64,000 nucleotides of DNA from an uncultured Pseudomonadales bacterium (GCA_958296165.1 OY282447.1:3695154-3759153); one strand, 5' to 3'. Positions 50,297 through 60,694 are shown, counted from the stretch's first letter. Notes: a model not told the origin generated them from the sequence alone. Numbers and translations are program-made.

Positions 50297-52492
50297 TTGG
50301 ACATCACCCACATCCTAGAGGGCCTCAACGATCCTCAGCGCGAAGCCGTGACTGCGCCGCCTGGCAACCTATTGGTGGTGGCGGGCGCAGGCAGCGGCAA
50401 GACCCGCGTGCTGGTGCATCGCATCGGCTGGCTCGTGGAAGCCGAGGGCGTCTCGCCGAGCGGCGTTCTCGCCGTCACGTTCACCAACAAGGCTGCTGCC
50501 GAGATGCGCGCCCGTGTGGAGGCTCTGCTCGGCGGCCCGGCACGGGCGATGTGGGTGGGCACCTTCCACGGCATCGCTCACCGCCTGCTGCGCATGCACT
50601 GGCGCGATGCGCAACTGTCGGACAACTTTCAGATATTGGACGCGGAAGATCAGCTGCGGTTGGTCAAGCGCGTGATGCGCGGCCTCGATCTGGACGAACA
50701 GAAGTGGCCGGCGCGGCAGGCCGCGTGGTTCATCAACGCGCAGAAGGACGAGGGCCGCCGCGCCAAAGACGTGCAGACCGCCGGCAAGGACATCTTCGTG
50801 ACCACCCACGCCAAGGTCTATGCCGCCTATGAGGAGCTTTGCCAGCAAGCCGGGGTGGTGGACTTTGCCGAGCTGCTGTTGCGCAGCCACGAGCTTTGGC
50901 TGCGACGCGCCGATCTGCTCGATCACTACCAACGCCGCTTCAAGCATCTTCTCGTCGACGAGTTTCAGGACACCAACCGCATCCAGTACGCCTGGCTGCG
51001 CGTCTTGGCCGGCGCCGGCGGCAAGGTTTGGGCGGTTGGCGACGACGATCAATCCATCTACGGCTGGCGCGGCGCGAAGATCGAGAACATCCACCACTTC
51101 CGCCGAGATTTCGCGGCCGTGGGCACCGTGCGCCTGGAGCAGAACTACCGTTCCACCGGCACGATCCTGCGCGCCGCCAATGCGCTGATTGGCAACAACG
51201 CCGAGCGGCTCGGCAAGAACCTGTGGACCGATTCGGGCGAAGGGGGCCCAATTCTCGTCTACTCCGCCTACAACGATCTCGACGAAGCGCGCTTCGTGGC
51301 CGATCGCACGCAAACCTGGATCCGCGACGGCGGCACGGCCGCGGACGTAGCCGTGTTGTACCGCTCCAACGCCCAATCGCGGGTGATCGAGGAAGCATTC
51401 CTGCGGCTGGACATCCCCTACCGCATCTACGGCGGATTGCGCTTCTTCGAGCGCGCCGAAGTGCGCAACGCCCTCGCCTATATGCGCCTGGTGAGCCAGC
51501 GCCATGCGGACGTGGCGTTCGAGCGCGCCGTCAACACGCCGCCGCGCGGCATCGGCGGCAAGACGGTGGATGCCATCCGCGCCATCGCCCGCGCCAGCCA
51601 GGTCTCCATGTGGCAGGCCGCGAAGGAAGGCATCGCGCAGGGCCTCTTCAAGGGACGCGCTGCGACCAATGTCGGTGCGTTCCTTAAGCTGATCGACGAC
51701 ATTGCGGCGGCGGTGGCCAACTCGTCGCTGCACGAAATCGCCGAGCACTGCATCGACCACAGCGGCCTCATGGAGTACCACACCCGCGAACGCGGCGAGC
51801 GCGGCATGGCGCGGCGCGAGAATCTCGAGGAATTGGTAACCGCCTGCCGCCAGTTCGGGCGGGAGCTGGTGTTCCCGTTGGACGCGCCGGACGACGATGC
51901 GCTCGTTTCCGAACTCGACGAGTTCCTAGACCAAGCGGCCCTGGACAGCGGCGACTACCAAAGCGGCGGGCCTGCCGTACAGATGATGACGCTCCACTCC
52001 GCCAAGGGGCTGGAGTTCCCGCTCGTGTTCATCGCCGGCATGGAGGAGGGGTTGTTTCCGAATCGCATGTCTGAACGGGAACCCGGCCGCCTCGAAGAGG
52101 AACGCCGTCTGGCCTACGTGGGCATCACCCGCGCCATGCGACAGCTCTATCTCACCTATGCGGAGACGCGGCGGCTGCACGGCAGCCAGACGCGCAACTG
52201 GCCGTCGCGGTTTCTGGACGAAGTGCCGGCGGCCTGCGTCGAGGAAGTGCGCATGGGAGGCGCCGTCTCGCGGCCGTTCCGCAATGTCGGTGCGGTCAAC
52301 GGCGGCGACGCGGAGGACGACAGCAGCCTGCGCATCGGCCAGCTGGTGCGGCACGCCAAGTTCGGCGAGGGCGTGGTCTTGCAGTCCGAAGGCCACGGCG
52401 ACCGCACCCGCGTGCAGGTACACTTCGGCGGCGGGCCGAAATGGCTCATGCTCGCGTACGCGGACTTGCGCACGGTGGAGGACACGGCATGA
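50297..52492 (+). CDS. uvrD: DNA helicase II UvrD
   Basis: A 731-residue SF1A helicase used in mismatch and nucleotide-excision repair. Motifs: Q-motif LNDPQREAVTAP, Walker A VVAGAGSGKTRVLVHR, Ia TFTNKAAAEM, II LLVDEFQDTNRIQY, III AVGDDDQSIYGWRGA, IV RLEQNYRST, V TLHSAKGLEFPLVFI, VI EEERRLAYVGITRA. A C-terminal Tudor-like tail follows (GQLVRHAKFGEGVVLQ). I place the start at TTG 50297 because it gives LDITHILEGLNDPQRE, which lines up with E. coli UvrD (MDVSYLLDSLNDKQRE), with AGGA before it. GTG 50267 is the alternative. It overlaps the next gene in ATGA. Confidence 0.95.
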   Translation: MDITHILEGLNDPQREAVTAPPGNLLVVAGAGSGKTRVLVHRIGWLVEAEGVSPSGVLAVTFTNKAAAEMRARVEALLGGPARAMWVGTFHGIAHRLLRMHWRDAQLSDNFQILDAEDQLRLVKRVMRGLDLDEQKWPARQAAWFINAQKDEGRRAKDVQTAGKDIFVTTHAKVYAAYEELCQQAGVVDFAELLLRSHELWLRRADLLDHYQRRFKHLLVDEFQDTNRIQYAWLRVLAGAGGKVWAVGDDDQSIYGWRGAKIENIHHFRRDFAAVGTVRLEQNYRSTGTILRAANALIGNNAERLGKNLWTDSGEGGPILVYSAYNDLDEARFVADRTQTWIRDGGTAADVAVLYRSNAQSRVIEEAFLRLDIPYRIYGGLRFFERAEVRNALAYMRLVSQRHADVAFERAVNTPPRGIGGKTVDAIRAIARASQVSMWQAAKEGIAQGLFKGRAATNVGAFLKLIDDIAAAVANSSLHEIAEHCIDHSGLMEYHTRERGERGMARRENLEELVTACRQFGRELVFPLDAPDDDALVSELDEFLDQAALDSGDYQSGGPAVQMMTLHSAKGLEFPLVFIAGMEEGLFPNRMSEREPGRLEEERRLAYVGITRAMRQLYLTYAETRRLHGSQTRNWPSRFLDEVPAACVEEVRMGGAVSRPFRNVGAVNGGDAEDDSSLRIGQLVRHAKFGEGVVLQSEGHGDRTRVQVHFGGGPKWLMLAYADLRTVEDTA

Positions 52493-53586
52493 AGAATCTG
52501 TTCGCTTGGCTCGCGCTCGGCACGCTATTGGCTGGCTGCGCCCAAGAACTCGACGAAGCCGAACCCGCGCCGTCGGCCGAGCCGCAGCGCGCATTCGAGT
52601 GGAAGCTCGTCACCGCTTGGCCGAAGAACCTGCCGGCGCTCGGCACCGCGCCGGAGCGGCTGGCGCAGTCTGTGCAGGCGATGTCCGGCGGGCGCTTTAC
52701 GATCAAGGTATACGCCGCCGGCGAACTCGTGCCGGCGTTCGAGGTGTTCGATGCCGTGTCTCAAGGCACTGCCGAGATGGGCCACAGCGCGGCCTACTAT
52801 TGGCGCGGCAAGATGCCTATGGCGGCCATGTTCGCGACCGTGCCGTTCGGCATGAACGCGCAGGAGACGAATGGCTGGCTGCACTACGGCGGTGGCCTGG
52901 AACTGTGGCGCGAGCTCTATGCGCGGTTCGGCGTAGTGCCTTTCGCGGCCGGCAACTCCGGCACGCAAATGGCTGGCTGGTTCAACAAGGAGATCAACTC
53001 CGTCGAAGACATCCAAGGTCTCAAGATGCGCATCCCCGGCTTCGGCGGCGAGATATTCCAGCGCGCCGGCGGCGTCGCCGTCTCGCTGCCGGGCAGCGAG
53101 ATGTTCACCTCTCTGCAAACCGGCGTGATCGACGCCACCGAATGGGTAGGGCCTTACAACGACCTGGCGTTCGGCCTGCAGGACATCGCCAAGCTCTACT
53201 ACTACCCCGGCTGGCACGAGCCGAGCGCGACGTTGGAGGCGATCGTCAACGCCGAAGCCTTGGCGGCGCTGCCGGCGGATCTACGCGCCATGCTGGAAAC
53301 GGCCTGCCGGGCCAGCAATCAGGACATGCTCGACGAGTTCACAGCCCGCAACGCCGCCGCCCTGCGCACGCTCATCGAGCAAGGCGTGCAAGTGCGTCAG
53401 CTGCCGAGCGACGTGCTGCGGCGCTTCTCGGAGTTGACGATGGACGTATTGCGCGAGGCGGCCGGCGAAGACGACCTCAATCGCCGCATTCTCGACTCCT
53501 ACCAGACGTTCCTAGCCGAAGTGCGCGGCTACCACGCCATCTCGGAGCAAGCGTATGTGAACGCTCGCGCGGCAGTGGACGGCTAG
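52489..53586 (+). CDS. TRAP-type substrate-binding lipoprotein (DctP family)
   Basis: A 365-residue periplasmic binding protein, anchored by a lipobox (TLLAGC, Cys18). DctP-family features are WKLVTAWPKNLPALGTAP, GGRFTIKVYAAGELVP, QGTAEMGHSAAYYW, the selectivity-helix Arg in GLKMRIPGFGGEIFQ and GVIDATEWVGPYND. The EWVGPYND pattern resembles binding proteins for 2-oxo acids or lactate. No DctQ or DctM membrane partner is near. ATG overlaps the uvrD stop, so it is translated together with the helicase, an unexpected pairing. Confidence 0.88.
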   Translation: MKNLFAWLALGTLLAGCAQELDEAEPAPSAEPQRAFEWKLVTAWPKNLPALGTAPERLAQSVQAMSGGRFTIKVYAAGELVPAFEVFDAVSQGTAEMGHSAAYYWRGKMPMAAMFATVPFGMNAQETNGWLHYGGGLELWRELYARFGVVPFAAGNSGTQMAGWFNKEINSVEDIQGLKMRIPGFGGEIFQRAGGVAVSLPGSEMFTSLQTGVIDATEWVGPYNDLAFGLQDIAKLYYYPGWHEPSATLEAIVNAEALAALPADLRAMLETACRASNQDMLDEFTARNAAALRTLIEQGVQVRQLPSDVLRRFSELTMDVLREAAGEDDLNRRILDSYQTFLAEVRGYHAISEQAYVNARAAVDG

Positions 53587-53666
53587 CGGCGTCGCGGTAA
53601 GCGTGAAGGCGCCCCCTTGGTGGTAGGCTGCAAGGCCAACGCCTCAAGCTTCAAGCGAGAACTTCC

Positions 53667-55577
53667 ATGGCAGCGGCTGAATCCCTCTCCTTGGCGCCGT
53701 CGCACCCCCTCGATCCGCTCACCGAGGAAGAGATTCAAGCAGCGGCGATGCTGGCCAAGTCGCAACTCGGCGAGCGTGCCAGCTTCTGTTCCGTGGCGCT
53801 TGTGGAACCATCCAAGGAAGCGCTGCAACGGTTCGCCGCCGGCGCCGCCGTGCCGCGCAAGCTGCGCTTGGTGGGCTACGACTATCCTGCTGGGGCTCGG
53901 CCGGATGGCGGTTTCGATGCGCTGGTCGATCTCGTCTCCGGCGCTGCGGAGATTCGCCGTATCAGCCACGGTCAGGCGCCCATCAGCTATGCGGACGTGG
54001 TCGCCGCGGTCACCATCGCCAAACAGGATCCCGGCTGGCAGGCCGCCATGCGGCAGCGCGGCATCGAGGATTTCGAGAACGTGCAGATCGATCCGTGGCC
54101 AGCCAGCGGCTATCCGCACGCGAGCATTCCGGCTGGCCATCGTGCGCACCGCTGCATCAGCTTCGTGCGTGAAGACAAGGCCGACAACGGCTACGCCCGG
54201 CCGGTGCAAGGCCTGATAGCGCATGTTGACTTGACCGCCGGGCGGGTCGCGCACTTGGAGGATCACGGCGTGGTGCCGCTGCCGCCGGAGTCAGGCCGCT
54301 ACGACGCCGCCAGCCAGCCGAGGCTGCGCCCGGCGCCGAAGCCGTTGGAGATCAGCCAGCCGCAAGGTCCGGGCTTCACGCTGAACGGCAACGCCATCGC
54401 TTGGCAGAACTGGGAGTTCCGCGTGACGGTACACCCCATCAACGGCCTGGTGCTGCACCAACTTGGCTACCGCGACGGCGGCGAGCTGCGCCCGATCCTG
54501 CATCGCGCCGCGCTGTCGGACATGGTCGTGCCCTATGGCGACACCGATCCCATGCACCGTTGGAAGCATGTGCTGGACGCCGGCGAGGCCAGCATCGGCA
54601 ACTGCGTGAACTCGCTGATGCTGGGCTGCGACTGCGTGGGCGAGATCCGCTACTTGGACCACGTGGCCATCAACCCCAACGGTGCCGCGCGGCGCGTGGA
54701 ACGAGCCATCTGCATCCACGAGGAGGACTACGGCATCCTCTGGAAGCACCACGACGGCCACTCGCAAACCACCGAGGTGCGGCGCTCGCGCCGTTTGGTG
54801 GTGAGCACGTTCCACACCGTGGGCAACTACGAATACGGCTTTTACTGGTACCTCTATCTAGACGGCACGATCCAGATGGAAGTGAAGCTCACCGGCATCG
54901 TCGGCGTGTCTGCGGTGCCGAGCGGCAAGGAACGGCCTGAATTCGCGCCCTTGATCGCGCCGAATCTCGCCTCGCCCATCCACCAGCACCTGTTCTGCTT
55001 CCGGTTGGACTTCGACTTGGACGGTCCCGTCAACAGCGTCTACGAGTTGAATACCGAGCCGCTGCCGGTGGGCGAGGACAATCCGGATGGCACTGCGTTT
55101 CGTTCGGTGGCGCGTCTCTTGGGCAGCGAAGCGCAGGCGCAGCGCAACGTCGATGTCGCGCGGTCGCGGTCGTGGAAGGTGGTGAATCCCAATCGCCTCA
55201 ACCGTCTGGGTGCGCCGGTCGCCTATCGGCTGTTGCCCGGCGCCACGCCGACGCTGTTGGCGGCGCCGAGCTCGAAGGTGGCTGCGCGGGCTGGCTTCGC
55301 CCGCCATAATCTGTGGGTAACGCGCTTCGACGAGAGCGAGATCAATGCCGCCGGCGACCACCCCAACCTGCATCCAGGCGGCGCCGGGCTGCCGGCCTGG
55401 ACGCAGGAAGACCGCTCCATCGAAGAAACGGACATCGTGCTGTGGCACACCGTGGGCGTTACCCACTTGCCACGCCCGGAGGATTGGCCGGTGATGCCGG
55501 TGGAGTATTGCGGCTTCATGCTGCAGCCGGTGGGCTTCTTCGACCGCAATCCCGCGTTGGACCTGCCGGCGCACTGA
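53667..55577 (+). CDS. Copper-containing amine oxidase
   Basis: A 636-residue quinoprotein that oxidises primary amines to aldehydes, ammonia and hydrogen peroxide. The TPQ-forming Tyr is in the motif GNYEYGFYW. The catalytic Asp is in VLDAGEASIGN. Copper His residues are in PIHQHLFCFRLD (two) and GVTHLPRPEDWPVMP (third). N-terminal N2/N3 domains precede (LTEEEIQAAAMLAKSQLG). No signal peptide is visible, unlike the periplasmic E. coli TynA, so it may act in the cytoplasm as in Arthrobacter. Single gene with its own short leader. Confidence 0.93.
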   Translation: MAAAESLSLAPSHPLDPLTEEEIQAAAMLAKSQLGERASFCSVALVEPSKEALQRFAAGAAVPRKLRLVGYDYPAGARPDGGFDALVDLVSGAAEIRRISHGQAPISYADVVAAVTIAKQDPGWQAAMRQRGIEDFENVQIDPWPASGYPHASIPAGHRAHRCISFVREDKADNGYARPVQGLIAHVDLTAGRVAHLEDHGVVPLPPESGRYDAASQPRLRPAPKPLEISQPQGPGFTLNGNAIAWQNWEFRVTVHPINGLVLHQLGYRDGGELRPILHRAALSDMVVPYGDTDPMHRWKHVLDAGEASIGNCVNSLMLGCDCVGEIRYLDHVAINPNGAARRVERAICIHEEDYGILWKHHDGHSQTTEVRRSRRLVVSTFHTVGNYEYGFYWYLYLDGTIQMEVKLTGIVGVSAVPSGKERPEFAPLIAPNLASPIHQHLFCFRLDFDLDGPVNSVYELNTEPLPVGEDNPDGTAFRSVARLLGSEAQAQRNVDVARSRSWKVVNPNRLNRLGAPVAYRLLPGATPTLLAAPSSKVAARAGFARHNLWVTRFDESEINAAGDHPNLHPGGAGLPAWTQEDRSIEETDIVLWHTVGVTHLPRPEDWPVMPVEYCGFMLQPVGFFDRNPALDLPAH

Positions 55578-55604
55578 CGCAGTCCCATAGTCCTGTGCAG
55601 TCCT

Positions 55605-55610
55605 ATAATA
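55605..55610 (+). promoter_or_regulatory. Predicted -10 box of the aceEF promoter
   Basis: TATAAT 22 bases before the aceE ATG, preceded by AGTCC repeats. The ribosome-binding site AAAGGA lies between the box and the start. The -35 side is weak. Confidence 0.45.
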
Positions 55611-55632
55611 GGGGCAGGTAAAGGAACGCCCC

Positions 55633-58359
55633 ATGGCCAGCTCGAAGGATTCGCAGCCCACGGTTGGCGCTGCCGCGCAGCGCCAGGGCGCCGTTGCGAA
55701 CGGCGAAATCGACGCTGCCGACGCAGACCCAGCGGAAACCCGCGAGTGGCTGGATTCCCTTGAGTACATCCTGGAAAACGGCGGCATAGAGCGCGCCAAC
55801 TTCCTGCTCCAACGCCTCTCCTCCCGCCTCACGCAAACCGGGGCGCGGCTGCCCTATACGATCACCACGCCGTATCGCAACACCATTCCCGCCAACCACG
55901 AGGCGCCCATGCCGGGCGATTTGTTCATGGAGCGCCGCATCCGCTCCTTGATTCGCTGGAATGCGCTGGCGATGGTGGTGCGCGCCAATCGCCGCAACGC
56001 CGACTTGGGCGGCCACATATCGACGTTCGCGTCTGCCGCAACGCTCTATGACGTAGGCTTCAACTACTTCTTTCGCGGCCCCACGGACGAGCAGGCCGGC
56101 GATCTGATCTACTTCCAGGGCCACAGTTCGCCCGGCATTTATGCGCGCTCGTTTCTGGAAGGTCGCCTGCAGGAGAAAGACCTCGATGCCTTCCGCCGCG
56201 AAGTGGACGGCGGCCTGTCGAGCTATCCGCATCCGTGGCTGATGTCGGACTACTGGCAGTTTCCGACCGTCTCCATGGGCTTGGGGCCGATTCAGGCGAT
56301 CTACCAAGCGCACATCATGAAATATCTAGACAGCCGCGGCCTCATCCCGAAGGGCGACCGCAAGGTGTGGGCGTTCCTCGGCGATGGCGAATGTGACGAA
56401 CCGGAGTCGCTGGGGGCGCTCGGTTTGGCCGGGCGCGAGAAGCTCGACAATTTGATCTTCGTGGTGAACTGCAACCTGCAACGCCTAGACGGCCCGGTGC
56501 GTGGCAACGGCAAGATCATCCAGGAACTCGAAGGGACCTTTCGCGGCGCCGGCTGGAACGTCATCAAGGTCGTATGGGGTCGGCTGTGGGATCCGCTGTT
56601 CGCCAACGACACGCGCGGACTCATGCAGCAGCGCATGGACGAGGTGGTAGACGGCGAGTTTCAGAACTACAAGGCGAAGGGCGGGGCGTACACCCGCGAG
56701 CACTTCTTCGGCAAGCACGCCGAGCTCGCCAAGCTGGTGGAGAAGCTCTCCGACGACGACATCATGCGCTTGAACCGCGGCGGCCACGATCCGTTCAAGG
56801 TCTACGCCGCCTACCACGCGGCGACGCGGCACCGCGGCGAGCCGACGGTGATCCTGGCCAAGACCGTGAAGGGCTACGGCATGGGCGACGCCGGCGAGTC
56901 GGAGAACACCACGCATCAGGTGAAGAAGCTTGATCTCGACGAGCTCAAGCACTTCCGCGACCGCTTCGACATCCCTCTCTCGGACGACGATTTGCAGTCT
57001 GTGCCGTACTACCGGCCGCCGCCCGACGCCGTGGAGAGCATCTACATCGCACGCCAACGCGCCAAGCTCGGCGGGCCGATCCCGAAGCGCATAGATGCCG
57101 AGCGCGACCTCGCCGTGCCGCCGCTCGCCGCCTTCGAGCAGCAGCTGCAGGGCACCGGCGAGCGCGCCGTCTCCACCACCATGGCGTTCGTGCGGCTGCT
57201 CTCGGCCTTGGCGCGCGACAAAGACATCGGCAAGCGCATCGTGCCCATCATCCCGGACGAGGCGCGCACGTTCGGCATGGAGGGCATGTTCCGGCAACTC
57301 GGCATCTATTCGTCCGAAGGCCAGCTCTACGAGCCGGAGGATTTCGGCGAGATCGCCTCGTATCGGGAGTCTCAGGACGGCCAGGTGCTGGAAGAGGGCA
57401 TCAACGAATCCGGCGCGTTCGCGGCCTGGCTGTCGGCGGCAACGTCCTACAGCACGCACCGCTATACGCTCATTCCCTTCTACATCTTCTATTCCATGTT
57501 CGGCTTCCAGCGCGTTGGCGACTTGGCCTGGGCCGCTGGCGACATCCAGGCGCGCGGCTTCTTGATCGGCGCCACGGCCGGGCGTACCACGCTGAACGGC
57601 GAGGGTTTGCAGCATCAGGACGGTCACAGCCACTTGCTGGCGTCCACCATTCCCAACTGCATCGCCTACGACCCGTGCTACGCCTACGAACTAGCCGTGA
57701 TCGTGCAGGATGGCTTGCGGCGCATGTTCGGCGCTGGCGAGCGGCTGTTCTACTACATCACGGTGATGAACGAAAACTACCCGCAGCCGGCCATGCCGAC
57801 AGGTGCCGAAGCGGACATCTTGAGAGGCATGTACAAGCTGGAGAGCTTCGGGGAGGCTGGCGGCGCCAAGAAAGTGCGGCTGCTCGGCAGCGGCACGATT
57901 CTGCGCGAGGTGCGCAAGGCGGCCAAACGGCTACACGAAGATTACGGCGTGGCGAGCGACGTCTACAGCGTCACCAGTTTCACGGAGCTGGCGCGCGAAG
58001 GCCACGATGTGGCGCGTTGGAATCTGCTCCATCCAGCCCAGCCGCCGCGCCGCAGCCATGTGGCCGAGTGCCTGGATGGCGATTGGCCGGTGATCGCGTC
58101 CACGGACTATGTGAAGGCGCTGGCCGAAGGCATACGCGGGCACTTTCAGGCCCCGTACCGAACGTTGGGCACGGATGGCTTCGGGCGCAGCGACACGCGC
58201 GAGAAGCTGCGCGATTTCTTCGAGGTGGACGAACGCTTCGTAACGCTGGCGGCGTTGCGGGAATTGCAGGATCGGCAAGTGCTCTCCGCAGCCGATGTCG
58301 CCGCCGCCACGGCTACGCTCGGCATCGCGCCGGACAGAGCCAATCCGAGGTTGTCGTGA
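55633..58359 (+). CDS. aceE: Pyruvate dehydrogenase E1 component (homodimeric type)
   Basis: A 908-residue thiamine-diphosphate enzyme that decarboxylates pyruvate and passes the acetyl group to E2. The ThDP motif is [17 protein letters not shown] to [13 protein letters not shown]. Substrate-site features include [34 protein letters not shown] and the C-terminal [21 protein letters not shown] with active-site His. Size agrees with E. coli AceE (887). The stop overlaps the aceF GTG, so E1 and E2 are coupled. No lpd gene follows, so E3 must come from another locus. Confidence 0.97.
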   Translation: MASSKDSQPTVGAAAQRQGAVANGEIDAADADPAETREWLDSLEYILENGGIERANFLLQRLSSRLTQTGARLPYTITTPYRNTIPANHEAPMPGDLFMERRIRSLIRWNALAMVVRANRRNADLGGHISTFASAATLYDVGFNYFFRGPTDEQAGDLIYFQGHSSPGIYARSFLEGRLQEKDLDAFRREVDGGLSSYPHPWLMSDYWQFPTVSMGLGPIQAIYQAHIMKYLDSRGLIPKGDRKVWAFLGDGECDEPESLGALGLAGREKLDNLIFVVNCNLQRLDGPVRGNGKIIQELEGTFRGAGWNVIKVVWGRLWDPLFANDTRGLMQQRMDEVVDGEFQNYKAKGGAYTREHFFGKHAELAKLVEKLSDDDIMRLNRGGHDPFKVYAAYHAATRHRGEPTVILAKTVKGYGMGDAGESENTTHQVKKLDLDELKHFRDRFDIPLSDDDLQSVPYYRPPPDAVESIYIARQRAKLGGPIPKRIDAERDLAVPPLAAFEQQLQGTGERAVSTTMAFVRLLSALARDKDIGKRIVPIIPDEARTFGMEGMFRQLGIYSSEGQLYEPEDFGEIASYRESQDGQVLEEGINESGAFAAWLSAATSYSTHRYTLIPFYIFYSMFGFQRVGDLAWAAGDIQARGFLIGATAGRTTLNGEGLQHQDGHSHLLASTIPNCIAYDPCYAYELAVIVQDGLRRMFGAGERLFYYITVMNENYPQPAMPTGAEADILRGMYKLESFGEAGGAKKVRLLGSGTILREVRKAAKRLHEDYGVASDVYSVTSFTELAREGHDVARWNLLHPAQPPRRSHVAECLDGDWPVIASTDYVKALAEGIRGHFQAPYRTLGTDGFGRSDTREKLRDFFEVDERFVTLAALRELQDRQVLSAADVAAATATLGIAPDRANPRLS

Positions 58360-59624
58360 ACCGTGTGGGGGTTGTAAACCGCGCCGTGAACATCCCGGAC
58401 ATCGGCGATGCCGAGAACGTCGAAGTCATCGAAATCTGCGTCGCGGCAGGCGACGAAGTGGCTGAAAACGACGCCCTGATCGTCATCGAATCCGACAAAG
58501 CATCGATGGAAGTGCCGGCGCCGTTCGCGGGCACGGTGTCCAAGGTACACGTGGCGCTGTCAGACCACGTGAACGCCGGCGATCTGATCCTGCACTTGGA
58601 CGCAGCGGCAGAAGTGGCGGAAACGGCGCCTGCGCCGCCAACGGTGGTCGCAGATGACGAGCCGGAGCAAGCGGAGGCACAGGCGCCGTCCGCCGCCGAG
58701 CAGCCAGCGCCGCAAACCCAGGCCGGCGCGCCGTCGAGCCGCGTCTACGCTGGCCCGGCAGTGCGCCGGCTGGCGCGCGAGCTAGGCGTCGATTTGGCCG
58801 CCGTAGCGGGTTCCGGCAGCGGCGGTCGAGTCGTCAAGGAGGACGTCAAGGCGTTCGTCAAGCAAACCCTGGCAACGCCCGCTCGCGCGAGTTTGGCGCC
58901 GGTACAGGAGGTCGACTTCGCCCGCTTCGGCACGATCGAAATCAAGCCTCTAACACGCATCCGTGTCCGTGGTGCGGCCGCCTTGCGCAGCAGCTGGCAG
59001 CATGTGGTTCACGTCACGCAGCACGACGAAGCAGACGTCACGGATCTAGAGGAGTTTCGCGCCAGCTTGCGCGACGAGGCGGCGCAGCAAGGCGCCAAGC
59101 TCACGCCGTTGCCGTTCCTCATCAAGGCTTGCGTCCATGTGCTCCGTGCGCATCCGCAATTCAACGCCTCGCTGGATGCCGGAGTCACGGCCTTGATCCA
59201 CAAGCGCTACTACCACATCGGCATGGCGGTGGATACGGAAGTTGGCCTGGTGGTGCCAGTGGTGCGCGACGCGGACCGCAAGGGCCTGTTCGAGTTGGCT
59301 GCGGAAACCGCCCGGCTGGCGGCAGCGGCGCGCGAGAAGAAGCTCACTCCGAACGACTTGCAGGGCGGCAGCTTCACGATTTCCAGTTTGGGCGCGATCG
59401 GCGGCACCGGCTTTACTCCCATCGTCAACGCGCCGGAGGTGGCCATCCTGGGCGTAGCTCGTTTGGCCACGAAGCCAAAGTGGGATGGCAGCACGTTCCA
59501 AGCGCGCAAAATGCTGCCGCTGTCGCTCTCCTACGACCACCGCGCCATCAACGGCGCCGAGGCCGGGCGATTCGTCGCCGACCTAGTTGCAACCCTGTCC
59601 GACATCCGTCGCTTGGTGCTCTAG
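58356..59624 (+). CDS. aceF: Dihydrolipoamide acetyltransferase E2 of pyruvate dehydrogenase
   Basis: A 422-residue E2 with a single lipoyl domain (IVIESDKASMEVP, Lys lipoylated) where E. coli has three. A Pro/Ala-rich linker and the E1/E3-binding domain (GPAVRRLARELGVDLAAVAGSGSGGRV) follow. The catalytic domain contains LTRIRVRGAAALRSSWQHVVHVT, FTISSLGAIGGTGFTPIVN and the active-site SYDHRAINGAEAGRF. An Asn stands where many E2 proteins have Asp after the His; this also occurs in other E2p lines, so it need not mean loss of activity. GTG at 58356 overlaps the aceE stop. Confidence 0.95.
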   Translation: MNRVGVVNRAVNIPDIGDAENVEVIEICVAAGDEVAENDALIVIESDKASMEVPAPFAGTVSKVHVALSDHVNAGDLILHLDAAAEVAETAPAPPTVVADDEPEQAEAQAPSAAEQPAPQTQAGAPSSRVYAGPAVRRLARELGVDLAAVAGSGSGGRVVKEDVKAFVKQTLATPARASLAPVQEVDFARFGTIEIKPLTRIRVRGAAALRSSWQHVVHVTQHDEADVTDLEEFRASLRDEAAQQGAKLTPLPFLIKACVHVLRAHPQFNASLDAGVTALIHKRYYHIGMAVDTEVGLVVPVVRDADRKGLFELAAETARLAAAAREKKLTPNDLQGGSFTISSLGAIGGTGFTPIVNAPEVAILGVARLATKPKWDGSTFQARKMLPLSLSYDHRAINGAEAGRFVADLVATLSDIRRLVL

Positions 59625-59661
59625 GAGTCTGCACGGCGCAGCCTCGTAATGCCGCCTTTTG

Positions 59662-60234
59662 CTAGAGCGGCTTCCAGAAGCGTTCGTCTTCGGCGTTGGC
59701 GCGGGCGAAGACGAAAAGATAGTCGGACAACCTGTTCAAGTAGATGCCCGCACCGCAGGTTCGCAACGGCTCGTCTTCCGTCGTTGCGTACCACCAGTCG
59801 CGTTCGGCGCGTCGCACCACCGTTCGCGCCACGTGCGCAAGGGCCGCCACCCGCCCGCCGCTCGGCAGGATGAACTCGCGCAACGGCGGCAAGCGTGCGT
59901 TCAGGGCCTCGGTCTGTGCCGCCAGATCGGCGGCTTGGCGCACCCAATCCACGCCGGAACCGCCGCTCGCGACCGCAGCGCCGATGTCGAACAATCGCGA
60001 TTGAAAGATGCGCAGCGGTGCGCTTGCGGCCTCGTCCAGTTCGCAAGTCAGCAAGCCGAGAAAGCTGTTCGCTTCATCCAGCACGCCCACCAGATGCACC
60101 TTGGCGTGGTGTTTCCGATAGCGCTGCCCATCCGCCAGGGAGGTCTCGCCGCGATCGCCGCTGCGCGTGGTGACGCGGTCGATCCGGTTACGGCGTTTGC
60201 TAGTGCGCTTGCTGGTGTCTGTGGCGTCCGGCAT
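59662..60234 (-). CDS. Cob(I)alamin adenosyltransferase, PduO type
   Basis: A 190-residue ATP:cobalamin adenosyltransferase making adenosylcobalamin. The ATP-binding N-terminus is RIDRVTTRSGDRGETSLADGQR. The helical-bundle signature is RLFDIGAAVAS, and the C-terminal YLNRLSDYLFVFARAN matches the family's NRLSD motif. It is convergent with aceF (37 bases between stops). Which B12-dependent enzyme it serves is not visible in the window. Confidence 0.92.
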   Translation of the reverse strand: MPDATDTSKRTSKRRNRIDRVTTRSGDRGETSLADGQRYRKHHAKVHLVGVLDEANSFLGLLTCELDEAASAPLRIFQSRLFDIGAAVASGGSGVDWVRQAADLAAQTEALNARLPPLREFILPSGGRVAALAHVARTVVRRAERDWWYATTEDEPLRTCGAGIYLNRLSDYLFVFARANAEDERFWKPL

Positions 60235-60259
60235 CGCTGCGCACTCTAGGCTGCAATCC

Positions 60260-60610
60260 TCAAGGCGTCCAGCGGCAGCGCTGCAAGTCGATGCGGTCGG
60301 CGCGAAAGGCGACGCCTTCGTCGCGCAGCAGCCGGCGCTGCAGGCGGCCGCTGTCGCCGCGCAGAGAGACGCGGCCGGCGGCGTTGACGACGCGGTGCCA
60401 AGGCAGGCGGCTGTCGTTTGGCAGCGCGGCTAGAACGCGACCCACTTGGCGCGCACCGCGTGGCATGCCGGCCAGCTCGGCGACTTGGCCGTAGGTGGCC
60501 ACCGCGCCCTTGGGAATGCTGGCGACCACCTGCCAGATGCGTTCCTGCGGCGATGGATCGTGTGTACTAGCGCCACGCTGCTCTGCCTCGTCACTTGCGC
60601 TCTTCGGCAC
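60260..60610 (-). CDS. Alkyltransferase-like protein (MGMT family without the active Cys)
   Basis: A 116-residue protein related to the DNA-binding half of O6-methylguanine methyltransferases. The helix-turn-helix with the nucleotide-flipping Arg is GAVATYGQVAELAGMPRGARQVGRVLAAL. The active-site motif reads LPWHRVVNAAGRVS, with Trp where true transferases have Cys. Such ATL proteins bind O6-alkylguanine and hand the lesion to nucleotide-excision repair. The gene is short and complete; the N-terminal 25 residues are polar and poorly conserved. Confidence 0.9.
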   Translation of the reverse strand: MPKSASDEAEQRGASTHDPSPQERIWQVVASIPKGAVATYGQVAELAGMPRGARQVGRVLAALPNDSRLPWHRVVNAAGRVSLRGDSGRLQRRLLRDEGVAFRADRIDLQRCRWTP

Positions 60611-60694
60611 TGGCTGCTCCCGCTCGTGCCGTGTCTTCCATGGCGTTAAGTCTAAAAGATTGCCTGAATTGCCTGAAGAAACGCGCCGTAGGGG

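Noticed and set aside
59550-59600. AceF active-site Asn considered as a loss-of-function change
   Set aside because: An Asn at this position is, as far as I recall, also found in other functional E2p lines, so no claim is made.
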